DNA from: Nephthysia sp036513515
GTDB lineage: Bacteria; Chloroflexota; Dormibacteria; Dormibacterales; Dormibacteraceae
Direction: 5' to 3'
DNA: 18,005 bases
Assembly: GCA_036513515.1 (NCBI GenBank)
Contig: DATBYW010000164.1
Span: forward strand, 1-18,005
The position numbers were made by a program, and so were the translations under genes. Positions 1-7,826 of this stretch are shown here, in pieces. Under the pieces are notes generated by a model. The model saw only the letters and a program-made list of their open reading frames with translations. It made no database searches and had not been told where the DNA came from. The first letter of the stretch is position 1. Every line of letters begins with the position of its first letter.

Positions 1-906
1 TTCGTTGACGGAGAGGTGGAAGACGTCGGGGCGGGCATAGTGGCCGACGACGTCGAAGTCGAACTTGGCCCGGGGGATGTCGTCCAGGTCGAGGTCGGCG
101 TAGAGAATCCTCTCTGACTCGTAGTCCGGACCCGCGAGCAGCTGGCCCAGCGGACCGACGATGCAGCTGCCGCCGCGCATGATGACGTCGTCATCACCGG
201 AGGCCAGCACGTTCTCGATGTCAGCCGGATAGTCGCGGCGGCGGGCGAACTGGTTGCAGGAGAGCACGAAGCAGCGGCCCTCCATCGCTATGTGCCGCAC
301 CGTCGGTATCCAGCTCTCCCGGCCGTCGGCGGTGGGCGCGCAGTAGAGCTCCACGTTCTTTGAGTACATCGCCGTGCGCAGCAGCGGCATGTAGTTCTCC
401 CAGCAGATGACGGCTCCCACCCGGCCGAGCGGCGTCTCGAAGACGGGGAGCGTGGACCCGTCGCCGAAGCCCCAGACCAGCCGTTCGGCGGCGGTCGGCA
501 TCAGCTTTCGATGCTTGCCCAGATAGCCCTCGGGGGAGAAGAAGAGCGCGGTGCAGTAGAGCGTTCCACCCGAGCGCTCGATCACCCCCACGACCATGTG
601 CAGCGCGGTCGCCGCGGCCAGCGCGGCAAGCCGGTAGACGTCCGGACCCGGCACCTCCAGCGCGCTCTCCCAGTAGCGCCGGAAGTGATCTCTGCCCGCG
701 GGGGTGCGCTCGCCGATCACCGTGCCAAAGGTGATGCCCTTCGGGTAGCCGGAGACGAATGCCTCCGGGAAGACTGCCAGGTGGGCCCCCTGCCCGGATG
801 CCTCCGCCGCCAGGTCCTCCACCCTGGTCAGCGTCCGCTCCTTGTCGAAGGCGACCGGCGCTGCCTGCACCACCGCCGAGCGCACCGTCCGCACACGCCT
901 CTTCAC
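1..906 (-). CDS. nitrilase (carbon-nitrogen hydrolase family), 3' end cut by window edge
   Basis: The frame stays open to the window edge and encodes at least 302 residues of a nitrilase. Such enzymes hydrolyse organic nitriles to carboxylic acids and ammonia in the cytoplasm through a Glu-Lys-Cys triad. All three are visible at family spacing: Glu48 in FPEAF, Lys135 in HRKLMPT, and Cys169 in ICWENY. The CWENYMPLLR context is typical of true nitrilases rather than amidases. Nitrilases usually run 310-340 aa, so only a short C-terminal tail should be missing. The start is uncertain. GTG at 906-904 is used here; GTG at 921-919 and at 894-892 (preceded by AAGAGG) are alternatives. It follows the 296-aa gene by about 50 bp on the same strand and in the same frame, probably as its operon partner. 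The substrate cannot be told from sequence. Confidence 0.9.
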   Translation of the reverse strand, partial: MKRRVRTVRSAVVQAAPVAFDKERTLTRVEDLAAEASGQGAHLAVFPEAFVSGYPKGITFGTVIGERTPAGRDHFRRYWESALEVPGPDVYRLAALAAATALHMVVGVIERSGGTLYCTALFFSPEGYLGKHRKLMPTAAERLVWGFGDGSTLPVFETPLGRVGAVICWENYMPLLRTAMYSKNVELYCAPTADGRESWIPTVRHIAMEGRCFVLSCNQFARRRDYPADIENVLASGDDDVIMRGGSCIVGPLGQLLAGPDYESERILYADLDLDDIPRAKFDFDVVGHYARPDVFHLSVNE

Positions 907-954
907 AGGCAAGGCAAGCACCGAGTGCGTAGCGCCCGCCAGGCCGCAGCGGCT

Positions 955-1845
955 CTAGCCCTCATCGTCTTCGATGTCGCCAAGACCGAGAGGCCCGGTC
1001 GGGTCCTCGTCGAACTGGCTGTGGAGCTCGCCGCAGTCGGCGCAGCGGTAGAACTCGCCCACGAAGCCCTTCTGCCAGACCGAGTAGCTCACCACGCCGG
1101 GCTCCTCCACCAGGACCTCCTGCTCCAGCTTCCAGACCACCTGTTCCCAGCCGCCGCGCTCTCCCGAGAGCTGCTCGTCCAGCACGATCAGGCAGTAGGG
1201 GTGAGGGTCGCCCCAGACCATCGAGATCTCGCCCAGGCGCTCGTCCTCGTCGTTAACGATCGACCACTGCTCCGCCGACTGGCCGCGGGTTGCCCGGACC
1301 AGCCGGAGACCGGTCCAGAACCTCTCGGCAGCCTCCCTCTCGGCCTTGTCGTGCTCGGCCTGCGCCTCCTGGAAGGCGCCCCACATCCGCATCAGGTGGT
1401 TGCGGAAGCGGTGATAGGTGGCCAGGAGCCGGGGCTGGTTCTTGGGTGAACCGAGGATCTGCTCGAAGGCGTGCTCGAACGCCGCCTCCACCCGCTCCTG
1501 GCGGTCGCTCAGCTCGGGGCCCCAGGCCTCGTCCTCGGACAAACGCATCGACTCGTTGAGGACCACCTCGAAGTCGAGCCAGTCCTCTCCGAACTCCGGC
1601 ACGAACACGTTCTCCACGATGTCGGCGAGCCGGTGCTCCTCGAGCAGGGCCGGCGTCACCCGAGAGCGAGCCTCGGGCCAGCCCTTCCAACCCATGACGT
1701 TGTGGATCCAATAGTCGAAGACCGCGACGGCGTACTGAAGGGCGGCCGGCGAGGTCCAGATCCCGGCCGGCCAGGTGCGCCGGCCCGTCCTGACCCGGTT
1801 GTAGAGGGCGATGACCTGCTCGTCGTCGAGATAGTCGTTTTCCAT
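955..1845 (-). CDS. hypothetical protein, 296 aa, with C-terminal CxxC
   Basis: I do not recognise a family. The protein is acidic. Its N-terminal 165 residues or so look largely alpha-helical, with many Trp, Glu and Arg residues and a charged stretch around QEAQAEHDKAEREAAERF. The C-terminal part looks more beta-rich and ends with a CADCGELH motif that could bind one metal or belong to a half zinc ribbon, followed by an acidic tail. There is no signal peptide or membrane segment. Codon composition matches the neighbours, and the overlapping plus-strand frame is less protein-like. ATG at 1845-1843 is the start; a TAGAAT hexamer lies 10 nt upstream, so the leader would be very short. It is divergent from the moeB-like gene and upstream of the nitrilase. 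No function is proposed. Confidence 0.75.
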   Translation of the reverse strand: MENDYLDDEQVIALYNRVRTGRRTWPAGIWTSPAALQYAVAVFDYWIHNVMGWKGWPEARSRVTPALLEEHRLADIVENVFVPEFGEDWLDFEVVLNESMRLSEDEAWGPELSDRQERVEAAFEHAFEQILGSPKNQPRLLATYHRFRNHLMRMWGAFQEAQAEHDKAEREAAERFWTGLRLVRATRGQSAEQWSIVNDEDERLGEISMVWGDPHPYCLIVLDEQLSGERGGWEQVVWKLEQEVLVEEPGVVSYSVWQKGFVGEFYRCADCGELHSQFDEDPTGPLGLGDIEDDEG

Positions 1846-1855
1846 GGCTCAGGCC

Positions 1856-1866
1856 ATTCTAGGAAT
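1856..1866. promoter_or_regulatory. overlapping divergent -10 elements
   Basis: The 11-bp ATTCTAGGAAT between the divergent genes gives TAGAAT on the minus strand, 10 nt before ATG 1845, and TAGGAA followed by T on the plus strand, 7 nt before ATG 1873. The two hexamers share the central CTAG, so one polymerase bound here should exclude the other. Only 27 bp separate the two start codons. This is an inference from position and hexamer resemblance; no convincing -35 is visible. Confidence 0.4.
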
Positions 1867-1872
1867 ACCCAG

Positions 1873-2730
1873 ATGCGCCCCCACGTTTCTAAGCCTTCGA
1901 TGGCGATCACCCAGACGGCCTTCACTCCAGAACAGGTCCAGCGCTACGCAAGGCACCTCATCCTTCCCGAGGTCGGCGGCGCCGGCCAGCGCAAGCTGCT
2001 TAACACCAGTGTCCTGCTGCTCGGCGCGGGCGGGCTCGGCTCACCCGCGGCCATGTACCTGGCGGCTGCCGGGGTCGGCAAGCTCGGCATCCTGGACTTC
2101 GACGCGGTCGACGCCAGCAACCTGCAGCGCCAGCTGCTGCACGGGGTTGAGGACCTGGGACGGCCGAAGGTCGACTCGGCCGAGGACACGCTGCAGGGGC
2201 TCAACCCCGACGTGCAGGTGGTCAAGCATCCTGTGCACGTCAACTCGGAGAACGCCTTCGAGATCTTTCGCCCATACGACCTGATCGTCGACGGGACCGA
2301 CAACTTCCCGACCCGGTACCTGGCCAACGACGCCGCCTATCTGCTGGGCAAGCCGCTGGTCTACGGCGCGATCTACCGCTTCGAGGGCCAGATGACGGTC
2401 TTCGACGCAGCCCGCGGTCACGGCTGCTACCGCTGCCTCTTCCCGACGCCGCCACCTCCGGGGGCCGTACCAAGCTGCGCCGAGGCAGGGGTGTTCGGGG
2501 TGCTTCCCGGCATCATCGGCTCCCTGATGGCCTTTGAGACCATCAAGTACGTGCTCGGCATCGGTGACAGCCTGGTTGGCCGGCTGCTGGTCTTCGAGGG
2601 CATGGACATGAGCTTCCGCACGCTGAACCTGCGGCGGAACCCCGAGTGCCCGCTCTGCGGCGACAACCCGACGGTGACCCAGCTCATCGACTACGAGCAG
2701 TTCTGCGGGGTCCCCGCGGTCGAGGCCTGA
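1873..2730 (+). CDS. moeB: MoeB/ThiF-type sulfur-carrier adenylyltransferase
   Basis: This E1-like enzyme adenylates the C-terminal Gly-Gly of a small sulfur carrier (MoaD, ThiS or CysO type) in molybdopterin, thiamine or cysteine synthesis. Visible features are the ATP-binding GAGGLGS at residues 51-57, SNLQRQ at 82-87, DGTDN at 140-144, zinc-binding pairs Cys185/Cys188 and Cys259/Cys262, and SCAEAGVFGVLPG from 201, which is characteristic of MoeB/MoeZ. The 285-aa product stops just after the linker (PTVTQLIDYEQFCG) that in MoeZ-type proteins leads into a rhodanese domain, so that domain is absent. ATG 1873 has a -10-like hexamer and AGGA just upstream; ATG 1900 gives a family-typical start and is the alternative. 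The frame is open far upstream over the opposing gene, but that part is not coding. No carrier gene is nearby, so MoeB versus ThiF is unresolved. Confidence 0.88.
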   Translation: MRPHVSKPSMAITQTAFTPEQVQRYARHLILPEVGGAGQRKLLNTSVLLLGAGGLGSPAAMYLAAAGVGKLGILDFDAVDASNLQRQLLHGVEDLGRPKVDSAEDTLQGLNPDVQVVKHPVHVNSENAFEIFRPYDLIVDGTDNFPTRYLANDAAYLLGKPLVYGAIYRFEGQMTVFDAARGHGCYRCLFPTPPPPGAVPSCAEAGVFGVLPGIIGSLMAFETIKYVLGIGDSLVGRLLVFEGMDMSFRTLNLRRNPECPLCGDNPTVTQLIDYEQFCGVPAVEA

Positions 2731-2782
2731 GGGCCGAGCGGGCCTCTGCGGCCTGCGGACCACTCTGGAGCGGTTGGTCGTC

Positions 2783-2788
2783 TACCCT
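2783..2788 (+). promoter_or_regulatory. -10 hexamer TACCCT for larE
   Basis: TACCCT fits TANNNT and ends 8 nt before ATG 2797, which would place the transcription start at or next to the start codon. No strong -35 or Shine-Dalgarno is visible. It is one of several such placements in this window. Confidence 0.4.
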
Positions 2789-2796
2789 GGGATGAC

Positions 2797-3636
2797 ATGA
2801 TCCAGCTCGATCGGCTCGAGCCGGGTCGCCTGGAAGCGGCCCGCCGGATTGTCCGCTCCCTCGATTCGGTGCTGGTCGCCTATTCGGGCGGGGTCGACTC
2901 GACGCTGCTGCTCAAGCTGAGCCTGGACGAGCTCGGCCCTGGGCGCGCCGTCGCCGTGCTCGCCTCCTCGCCTGCCTATCCCGAAGAGGAGCAGGAGGCG
3001 GCCCGCACCCTGGCCAGGGCACTCGGGGCACCCCTGCACGAGGTCACCACCCACGAGGTCGAGCTGGAGTCCTACCGCCGCAACAATCCCGATCGCTGCT
3101 TTCACTGCAAAGAGGAGCTGTTCTCCACGCTGGAACCGCTCCAGCGCTCGCTGGGGCTGGCCAGCCTGGCCTACGGCGCCACGGCGGACGACGCCGGCGA
3201 CCACCGGCCTGGGCACGGTTCGGCCGTGAGGCGGGGAGTCCGCTTTCCCCTTCTGGAGGCCGGGATGGGTAAGGCCGAGATCCGCGCGGCGGCTCGCCGG
3301 CTGGGCCTTCCGAACTGGGACAAGGCATCCTTCGCCTGCCTCTCCTCCAGGATTCCGCACGGCACGGAGGTCACCTCCGAAGCGCTGCAGCAGATCGAGG
3401 CGGCCGAGGCCGCCGTGAGGAGGCTCGGCTTCCTCCAGGTGCGGGTCCGCCATCACGGCGAGGTGGCCAGGATCGAGGTCGAGCCTGGCGAGATGGACCG
3501 CGCCTTCGCCGCGCGCGATGAGCTGCTGGCGGGGGTCCGGGCGGCCGGCTACTCGTTCGTGGCTCTGGACCTGGAGGGCTACGCGACGGGGAGTCTGAAC
3601 CGAACCTGGAAGCATCCGGCTGTTCCCAGAGCCTGA
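2797..3636 (+). CDS. larE: ATP-dependent sacrificial sulfur transferase LarE
   Basis: LarE makes the sulfur groups of the nickel-pincer nucleotide cofactor: it adenylates the pyridinium dicarboxylate mononucleotide and donates sulfur from its own cysteine. The PP-loop SGGVDS is at residues 30-35, with NNPDRCFHCK (CxxC at 101/104) following as is usual in this family. Cys181 in the FACLSSR motif corresponds to the sacrificial cysteine. The 279-aa length is normal. Partner genes larB and larC, and the nickel-dependent racemase larA, are not in this window. Here larE lies between a sulfur-carrier activating enzyme and mtnA. Some LarE homologues occur without a complete lar set, so another sulfur-transfer role is possible. 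The ATG start is clear; no strong ribosome site is seen, which fits a leaderless message. Confidence 0.9.
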   Translation: MIQLDRLEPGRLEAARRIVRSLDSVLVAYSGGVDSTLLLKLSLDELGPGRAVAVLASSPAYPEEEQEAARTLARALGAPLHEVTTHEVELESYRRNNPDRCFHCKEELFSTLEPLQRSLGLASLAYGATADDAGDHRPGHGSAVRRGVRFPLLEAGMGKAEIRAAARRLGLPNWDKASFACLSSRIPHGTEVTSEALQQIEAAEAAVRRLGFLQVRVRHHGEVARIEVEPGEMDRAFAARDELLAGVRAAGYSFVALDLEGYATGSLNRTWKHPAVPRA

Positions 3637-3683
3637 ACGGGGCTCCCCGGCGTGCGTCCGGCGTGAGAGAGTTGCCAGACCGC

Positions 3684-4607
3684 ATGGCCACAGTTGAGTG
3701 GGTGGGCGACGGCGTCCGCCTCATCGACCAGACCAGGCTCCCCGAGCAGGAGGCCTATGTGCTCTGCACAACTGCCGAGGAGGTGGCCGGGGCCATCCGG
3801 CGCATGGTCGTCCGGGGAGCTCCGGCGATCGGGGCGGCGGCGGCCTACGGAATGGCGCTCGCAGCCCTGCAGGGACGGCGCTCCGAGGGCGCCGCGGCGA
3901 TACGGGAGGCGCGGCCGACGGCCAGGGACCTGTTCTGGGCGGTGGAGCTGGTCGAGCAAGCCGGCGACCCGCTGGAGGAGGCACACCGGATCGCTCGGGA
4001 TTCGGTGGACGCCTGCCGGAGGATGGGGCGGGAGGGAGCGGCTCTGCTGCCGGACCAGGCAAGGATCGTGACGATCTGCAACACCGGGGCCCTGGCGGCG
4101 GTGGACTACGGAACCGCGTTGGGAGTGGTCCGCGCGGCGCACGAGGAGGGTAAGCGACCGTTCGTCTATGTGATGGAGACCAGACCCCGGGCGCAGGGCG
4201 CGCGGCTCACCACCTGGGAGCTGCGAAGGCTCGGGATCGAGCACCGGCTGATAGTCGATTCGGCGGCGGGCTTGCTCCTGCGCAGGGGCATGGCGGACGT
4301 CGCCATCAGCGGCGCGGACCGGGTCTGCGCTAACGGGGACGTCGTGAACAAGATCGGCACCTACCCGCTCGCCCTGCTCGCCCGAGAGCACGGCGTCCCC
4401 TTCTACGCGGTGGCGCCCTCGAGCACGATCGACGCCGGCTGCCCCGACGGCGACCAGGTGCCGATCGAGGAGCGCGCCCCCGGCGAGGTGACCACCTTCG
4501 CGCCGCCGGGCACCGAGGCCTGGAACCCGGCCTTCGACGTCACTCCCGCCAGCCTGGTGACCGCCCTGGTCACCGAGCGAGGCGTGCTTCACGGAGCTGT
4601 GGCGTGA
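3684..4607 (+). CDS. mtnA: S-methyl-5-thioribose-1-phosphate isomerase
   Basis: MtnA converts the aldose S-methyl-5-thioribose-1-phosphate to the ketose S-methyl-5-thioribulose-1-phosphate in methionine salvage. It is related to eIF2B alpha subunits. Visible hallmarks: VRLIDQTRLP near the N-terminus, RGAPAIG at residues 44-50, the catalytic Cys132 in ICNTGALA, and the catalytic Asp212 in SGADRVCANGDVVNKIGTY. At 307 aa it is somewhat shorter than the common 340-350. ATG 3684 gives the family-typical MATVEW start; GTG 3663 in the same frame would add seven residues and is less likely. It ends with a GTGA overlap into mtnP, the enzyme that makes its substrate, which strongly supports the assignment. 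Confidence 0.93.
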   Translation: MATVEWVGDGVRLIDQTRLPEQEAYVLCTTAEEVAGAIRRMVVRGAPAIGAAAAYGMALAALQGRRSEGAAAIREARPTARDLFWAVELVEQAGDPLEEAHRIARDSVDACRRMGREGAALLPDQARIVTICNTGALAAVDYGTALGVVRAAHEEGKRPFVYVMETRPRAQGARLTTWELRRLGIEHRLIVDSAAGLLLRRGMADVAISGADRVCANGDVVNKIGTYPLALLAREHGVPFYAVAPSSTIDAGCPDGDQVPIEERAPGEVTTFAPPGTEAWNPAFDVTPASLVTALVTERGVLHGAVA

Positions 4608-5416
4608 CGCCGTCCGGGGCCACGGTCGGGGTCTTCGGCGGCTCCGGCTTCTACAGGTTCCTGGAAGACGTCGACCAGCTCGAGATGGAGACGCCTTACG
4701 GGCCGCCCAGCGATCGGGTCGCGGTGGGGTCGGTGGAGGGGATCCGTATCGCCTTCATCCCGCGCCACGGCGCTCACCACACCCTGCCCCCGGCCGCCAT
4801 CAACTATCGCGCCAACCTCTGGGCGATGAAGGAGCTCGGGGTAACCCGGGTGATCGCGCCGAGCGCAGCCGGAAGCCTGCAGGCTCACGTCCAGCCCGGC
4901 GACTTCGTGGTCCCCGACCAGTTCGTCGACCGCACCTGGGGCCGAGCCGACACCTACCACGCCGGGGGCCCGAAGGTGGCTCACGTGAGCGTCGCCGACC
5001 CCTACTGCCCCCAGCTTCGGAAGCTCGCCGCTGCGGCGGCCGCGGAGCAAGGGGTCAGGGTGCACGGCCGGGGCACGGTGGTGGTCATCCAGGGCCCAAG
5101 GTTCTCGACCCGAGCCGAAAGCCGCTGGTTCTCCTCGATGGGATGGGAGGTCGTCAACATGACTCAGTACCCCGAGGTGGTCCTGGCCCGGGAGCTCGAG
5201 CTCTGCTACGTCAACCTATCGCTGATCACCGACTACGACGTGGGCCTCGAGGGCCAGCCAGGCATCCGTCCGGTTACAGTCACGGAGGTGGAGAGCTTCT
5301 TCGCCAGCAACAACGACCGGGTTCGTGCGCTCATAGTCGGCCTGATCCCCACCCTGCCGGCGGAGCGCGCCTGCCCCTGCGGAACCGCCATGCAGGGTGC
5401 CGTGATCGGCGGTTGA
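4604..5416 (+). CDS. mtnP: S-methyl-5'-thioadenosine phosphorylase
   Basis: MTAP phosphorolyses 5'-methylthioadenosine, the by-product of polyamine and related synthesis, to adenine and S-methyl-5-thioribose-1-phosphate. Phosphate-binding GGSGFY lies near residues 12-17 and RHG at 54-56, SAAGSL near 87-92, QGPRFSTRAES near 163, the ribose-binding Met in NMTQYPE at 185-191, and the base-binding TDYD at 209-212, where two aspartates mark the 6-aminopurine (MTA) type. The 270-aa length is normal. The protein ends with a CPCG motif. The GTG start overlaps the mtnA stop by four bases, so the pair is translationally coupled. Because a phosphorylase is present, no MTR kinase is needed upstream of MtnA. 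Downstream steps (aldolase or dehydratase) are not in the window. Some members also accept inosine or adenosine. Confidence 0.93.
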   Translation: MTPSGATVGVFGGSGFYRFLEDVDQLEMETPYGPPSDRVAVGSVEGIRIAFIPRHGAHHTLPPAAINYRANLWAMKELGVTRVIAPSAAGSLQAHVQPGDFVVPDQFVDRTWGRADTYHAGGPKVAHVSVADPYCPQLRKLAAAAAAEQGVRVHGRGTVVVIQGPRFSTRAESRWFSSMGWEVVNMTQYPEVVLARELELCYVNLSLITDYDVGLEGQPGIRPVTVTEVESFFASNNDRVRALIVGLIPTLPAERACPCGTAMQGAVIGG

Positions 5417-5541
5417 AGGTGCTGCTGAAGGTGTTTGCATCTGCACGGGCCATGACCTCGTCGCCCTGGCCCGAGATCCTCCTTCACCCAGGCGAGGCTT
5501 CCCGGCCGGAGAACTTCCGAGCCGCCGAGGGCCGCGCCCTA

Positions 5542-5547
5542 GATAAT
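5542..5547 (+). promoter_or_regulatory. -10 hexamer GATAAT before the PH-like membrane gene
   Basis: GATAAT (5 of 6 to TATAAT) ends 9 nt before ATG 5557 and lies at the end of the 140-bp gap after mtnP. It would give a leader of two or three bases or none. No clear -35 is seen. The rest of the gap holds only a doubtful 46-codon frame that I do not accept as a gene. Confidence 0.45.
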
Positions 5548-5556
5548 CAGTAGGCC

Positions 5557-6132
5557 ATGCACCAGCCGATTCTCTATGGCGAGGAGATGTGGAAGCGCCA
5601 GCGGCCCTTCCCGATCTTCTTCATCCTGGTGGGGATCGTCATGAGCGGCGTCACGCTCTTCACGACCTGGGGCAAGGCGGTCAGCAACTCATGGCTCTTC
5701 CTCGCCTATGTCGGAAGCGGCCTGCTGTACGGGGGGATCCTTCTCTACTACCGCTGGCGAGCCCGGGCCGAGGTGACCGACGCCGGTCTCAAGATCCGGA
5801 ACCTGCTCTCCAGCGTCGTGCTCGACTACGACAGCATCCGCAGCGTCCGCGTCCAGCCGCTGGCCAGGCACTTCGAAGATTCCCGGAAGCGGCTGGTGCG
5901 GTCGGTCAACCGCAACCTGATTCCGAACCCTGCAGTCTTCATCCGCCTCCGCGCGGACGACGCCCAGCTCGCTTCCCTGCGCAAGAAGCTGGGACCGCAG
6001 CTGGTGGCGGGTGACACGGTGGCCCTCCCGGTGCCGGATCCCAACGCCCTCTCCTGGGAGATCACCTCGCGGCTTCCTGAGCGAGCGGGCGTGAACCAGG
6101 GCGGCCAGCGAAGGCGGAAGCGCGCGAGGTGA
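5557..6132 (+). CDS. small membrane protein with PH-like domain, 191 aa
   Basis: Two hydrophobic segments at about residues 19-37 and 45-65 form a hairpin. They are followed by a cytoplasmic beta-rich region starting AEVTDAGLKIRNLLSSVVLDYDSIRSVRV, the pattern of bacterial PH-domain membrane proteins, and a strongly basic C-terminal tail (QRRRKRAR). No catalytic motif is visible. The role is unknown; membrane-attached PH-like proteins are often scaffolds or stress-related. The start ATG follows a -10-like GATAAT. The stop overlaps the GTG of the PMT gene by four bases (GTGA), so the protein is probably co-expressed with the glycosyltransferase. Confidence 0.7.
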   Translation: MHQPILYGEEMWKRQRPFPIFFILVGIVMSGVTLFTTWGKAVSNSWLFLAYVGSGLLYGGILLYYRWRARAEVTDAGLKIRNLLSSVVLDYDSIRSVRVQPLARHFEDSRKRLVRSVNRNLIPNPAVFIRLRADDAQLASLRKKLGPQLVAGDTVALPVPDPNALSWEITSRLPERAGVNQGGQRRRKRAR

Positions 6133-7826
6133 CGGCCGTCCGCCCAGCGCCCCTCCCCGAGCCAGGGGCAGAGGAGCCGGCGCCGCCCGAGGGGCGATCC
6201 GCGGAGCCCGAGCCTCGCGCCGGGTTCATTCAGGGGCGGCTGGGCCTCGAGCGCCCGGACCTGGTCCTGATGGGCGTGCTGCTGGCGGTAGCTTTCTTCT
6301 TCCGCTACTTCAGTCCCCTGATGCCCGACTTCCTCATCCACCCGTTCGGGGGAGCGCCGGTGACCAACTGCGTCAGGAGCACGCCAGTGGATCAGAAGGG
6401 GACGCCTGGCACCCTCTGCGGGGTCGCCTATCCCTACCAGCCGAGCTACAACCAGAACGGCCAGCCGCCGAGCCCGCCCAACGGGCAGGTATTCGACGAG
6501 ATCTACTTCGCGGTCTTCGCGCACGACGACCTGAAGGGGATCCAGTACTTCGATCCCGAGCCGCCGCTGTCGAAGCTGATCATCGCCTCCGGAGAGTGGC
6601 TCTACGGCTGGTGGCGGGCGACCTTCGAGGGAGCCCACGGCGACTACGCCGACCTCGGATTCAACACCTACGGCTGGCGGATCATGAGCGTGATCTTCGG
6701 CTCGCTCTGCGTGCCCCTGATGTACCTGCTCGCCTACAAGCTCTGGCCGCGCCGCCTCTTCGCGCTGACCGCCGCGACGCTGGTCTGCTTCGACGGGATG
6801 TTCTTCGTGCAATCCCGGATCGGCATGATCGACATCTTTCCGATCTTCTTGATCCTCCTCTCCTACACCTTCTTCCTGGTGCACCTGGAGAGCCGCAGCG
6901 AGCGCGACTCGCTCATCTCGCTGCTCCTGACCGGCGTCGTCTGCGGCCTGGCGGTTTCCGCCAAATGGATATCGCTGGCGACCACCGCCAGCATCATCTT
7001 CTTCCTGATCGCCCGGCCACTGGCGGCCCACGTCGGGCTCAGCCTGGGGAGCGGTGACCGAGGCTGGCGCTGGGCGCCTCGGGCCTCGGGCGGCCTCCCG
7101 GGCGGGGCTCGAGGCGGGCCCTACCTGGTCGCCGGCCTCCTGGCCTTCGTGGCGATCCCGATCACCATCTACCTGGCCAGCTGGACGCCCTTCTTCCTAC
7201 GGGGCCAGTTCCACACCCTCAACGACCTCATCATCTACAACCGGCAGTCGTTCGAGTACCACGCGCACCTCACCGCGACCCACCCCTGGGGCTCGCCCTG
7301 GTTCTCCTGGCCGTTCCTCTACAGGCCCGTGGCGTACTACTACCAGTACGACGGTCTGGGCACCGACCTGGTCAGCGGGCGGCCGCTGTTCGCGGGCATG
7401 ATCAACCTCGGCAACCCCCTGATCTGGTGGGCGAGCCTGCCGGCGGTGCTCTCGCTCCCGTACTTCGTGCTCCGCCATCGCAGCTTTCCCGCCGCAGTGA
7501 TCCTGGTCGGCTTCCTGACCCAGTACCTGCCCTGGGCCAGGATCACCAGGGTCCTGTTCCTCTACCACATGTTCGGCGGCCTCATCTTCATGATCCTGGC
7601 GCTGGCATTCGTCCTGGTCCGGATGCAGGACGCGGGGCCCCTTCGCCTGCAGCTGGTGGGGGAGGAATCGGTCTTGTCGACCCGATGGCTGGTCCCTGCC
7701 TTCCTGGTGCTGGCGGTCCTCTTCTTCCTCTACTTCTATCCCGTCTGGACGGCCCTGCCGATTGGGGACCACGCCTATCGCGATGGCTTTCCGCTGGGCA
7801 AGATGTGGATTCCGACCTGGTTCTGA
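6129..7826 (+). CDS. PMT-family (GT39-like) membrane mannosyltransferase
   Basis: This 565-aa polytopic protein resembles the dolichyl/polyprenyl-phosphate-mannose protein mannosyltransferases, GT-C enzymes that move a sugar from a lipid carrier to an extracytoplasmic acceptor. After a Pro/Glu-rich cytoplasmic head of about 40 residues come a first membrane helix, the catalytic-type Asp123-Glu124 in FDEIYFA, then DPEPPLSKL where the family usually has HPPLAK, and RIGMIDIF further on. A C-terminal 4-helix block (YLPWARITRVLFLYHMF onward) fits the PMT C-terminal domain. The loop between helix 1 and the DE motif is unusually long, about 60 residues, and holds Cys81 and Cys97. The GTG start lies in a GTGA overlap with the preceding gene. 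The acceptor may be secreted proteins or an envelope polymer. Confidence 0.85.
   Translation: MTAVRPAPLPEPGAEEPAPPEGRSAEPEPRAGFIQGRLGLERPDLVLMGVLLAVAFFFRYFSPLMPDFLIHPFGGAPVTNCVRSTPVDQKGTPGTLCGVAYPYQPSYNQNGQPPSPPNGQVFDEIYFAVFAHDDLKGIQYFDPEPPLSKLIIASGEWLYGWWRATFEGAHGDYADLGFNTYGWRIMSVIFGSLCVPLMYLLAYKLWPRRLFALTAATLVCFDGMFFVQSRIGMIDIFPIFLILLSYTFFLVHLESRSERDSLISLLLTGVVCGLAVSAKWISLATTASIIFFLIARPLAAHVGLSLGSGDRGWRWAPRASGGLPGGARGGPYLVAGLLAFVAIPITIYLASWTPFFLRGQFHTLNDLIIYNRQSFEYHAHLTATHPWGSPWFSWPFLYRPVAYYYQYDGLGTDLVSGRPLFAGMINLGNPLIWWASLPAVLSLPYFVLRHRSFPAAVILVGFLTQYLPWARITRVLFLYHMFGGLIFMILALAFVLVRMQDAGPLRLQLVGEESVLSTRWLVPAFLVLAVLFFLYFYPVWTALPIGDHAYRDGFPLGKMWIPTWF

Noticed and set aside
511..1449. Long plus-strand frame, 312 aa
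   Set aside because: It runs antisense to the nitrilase and the 296-aa gene; the minus strand carries clear nitrilase motifs.
1471..1872. Upstream extension of the moeB-like frame
   Set aside because: It is antisense to the 296-aa gene, and MoeB homology begins only after about 1900.
5413..5553. 46-codon frame starting at TTG overlapping the mtnP stop
   Set aside because: The TTGA overlap is suggestive, but the protein has no recognisable features and a likely promoter for the next gene lies at its end.
5826..7031. 401-aa minus-strand frame
   Set aside because: It is a shadow of the PMT gene with highly charged, low-complexity composition.
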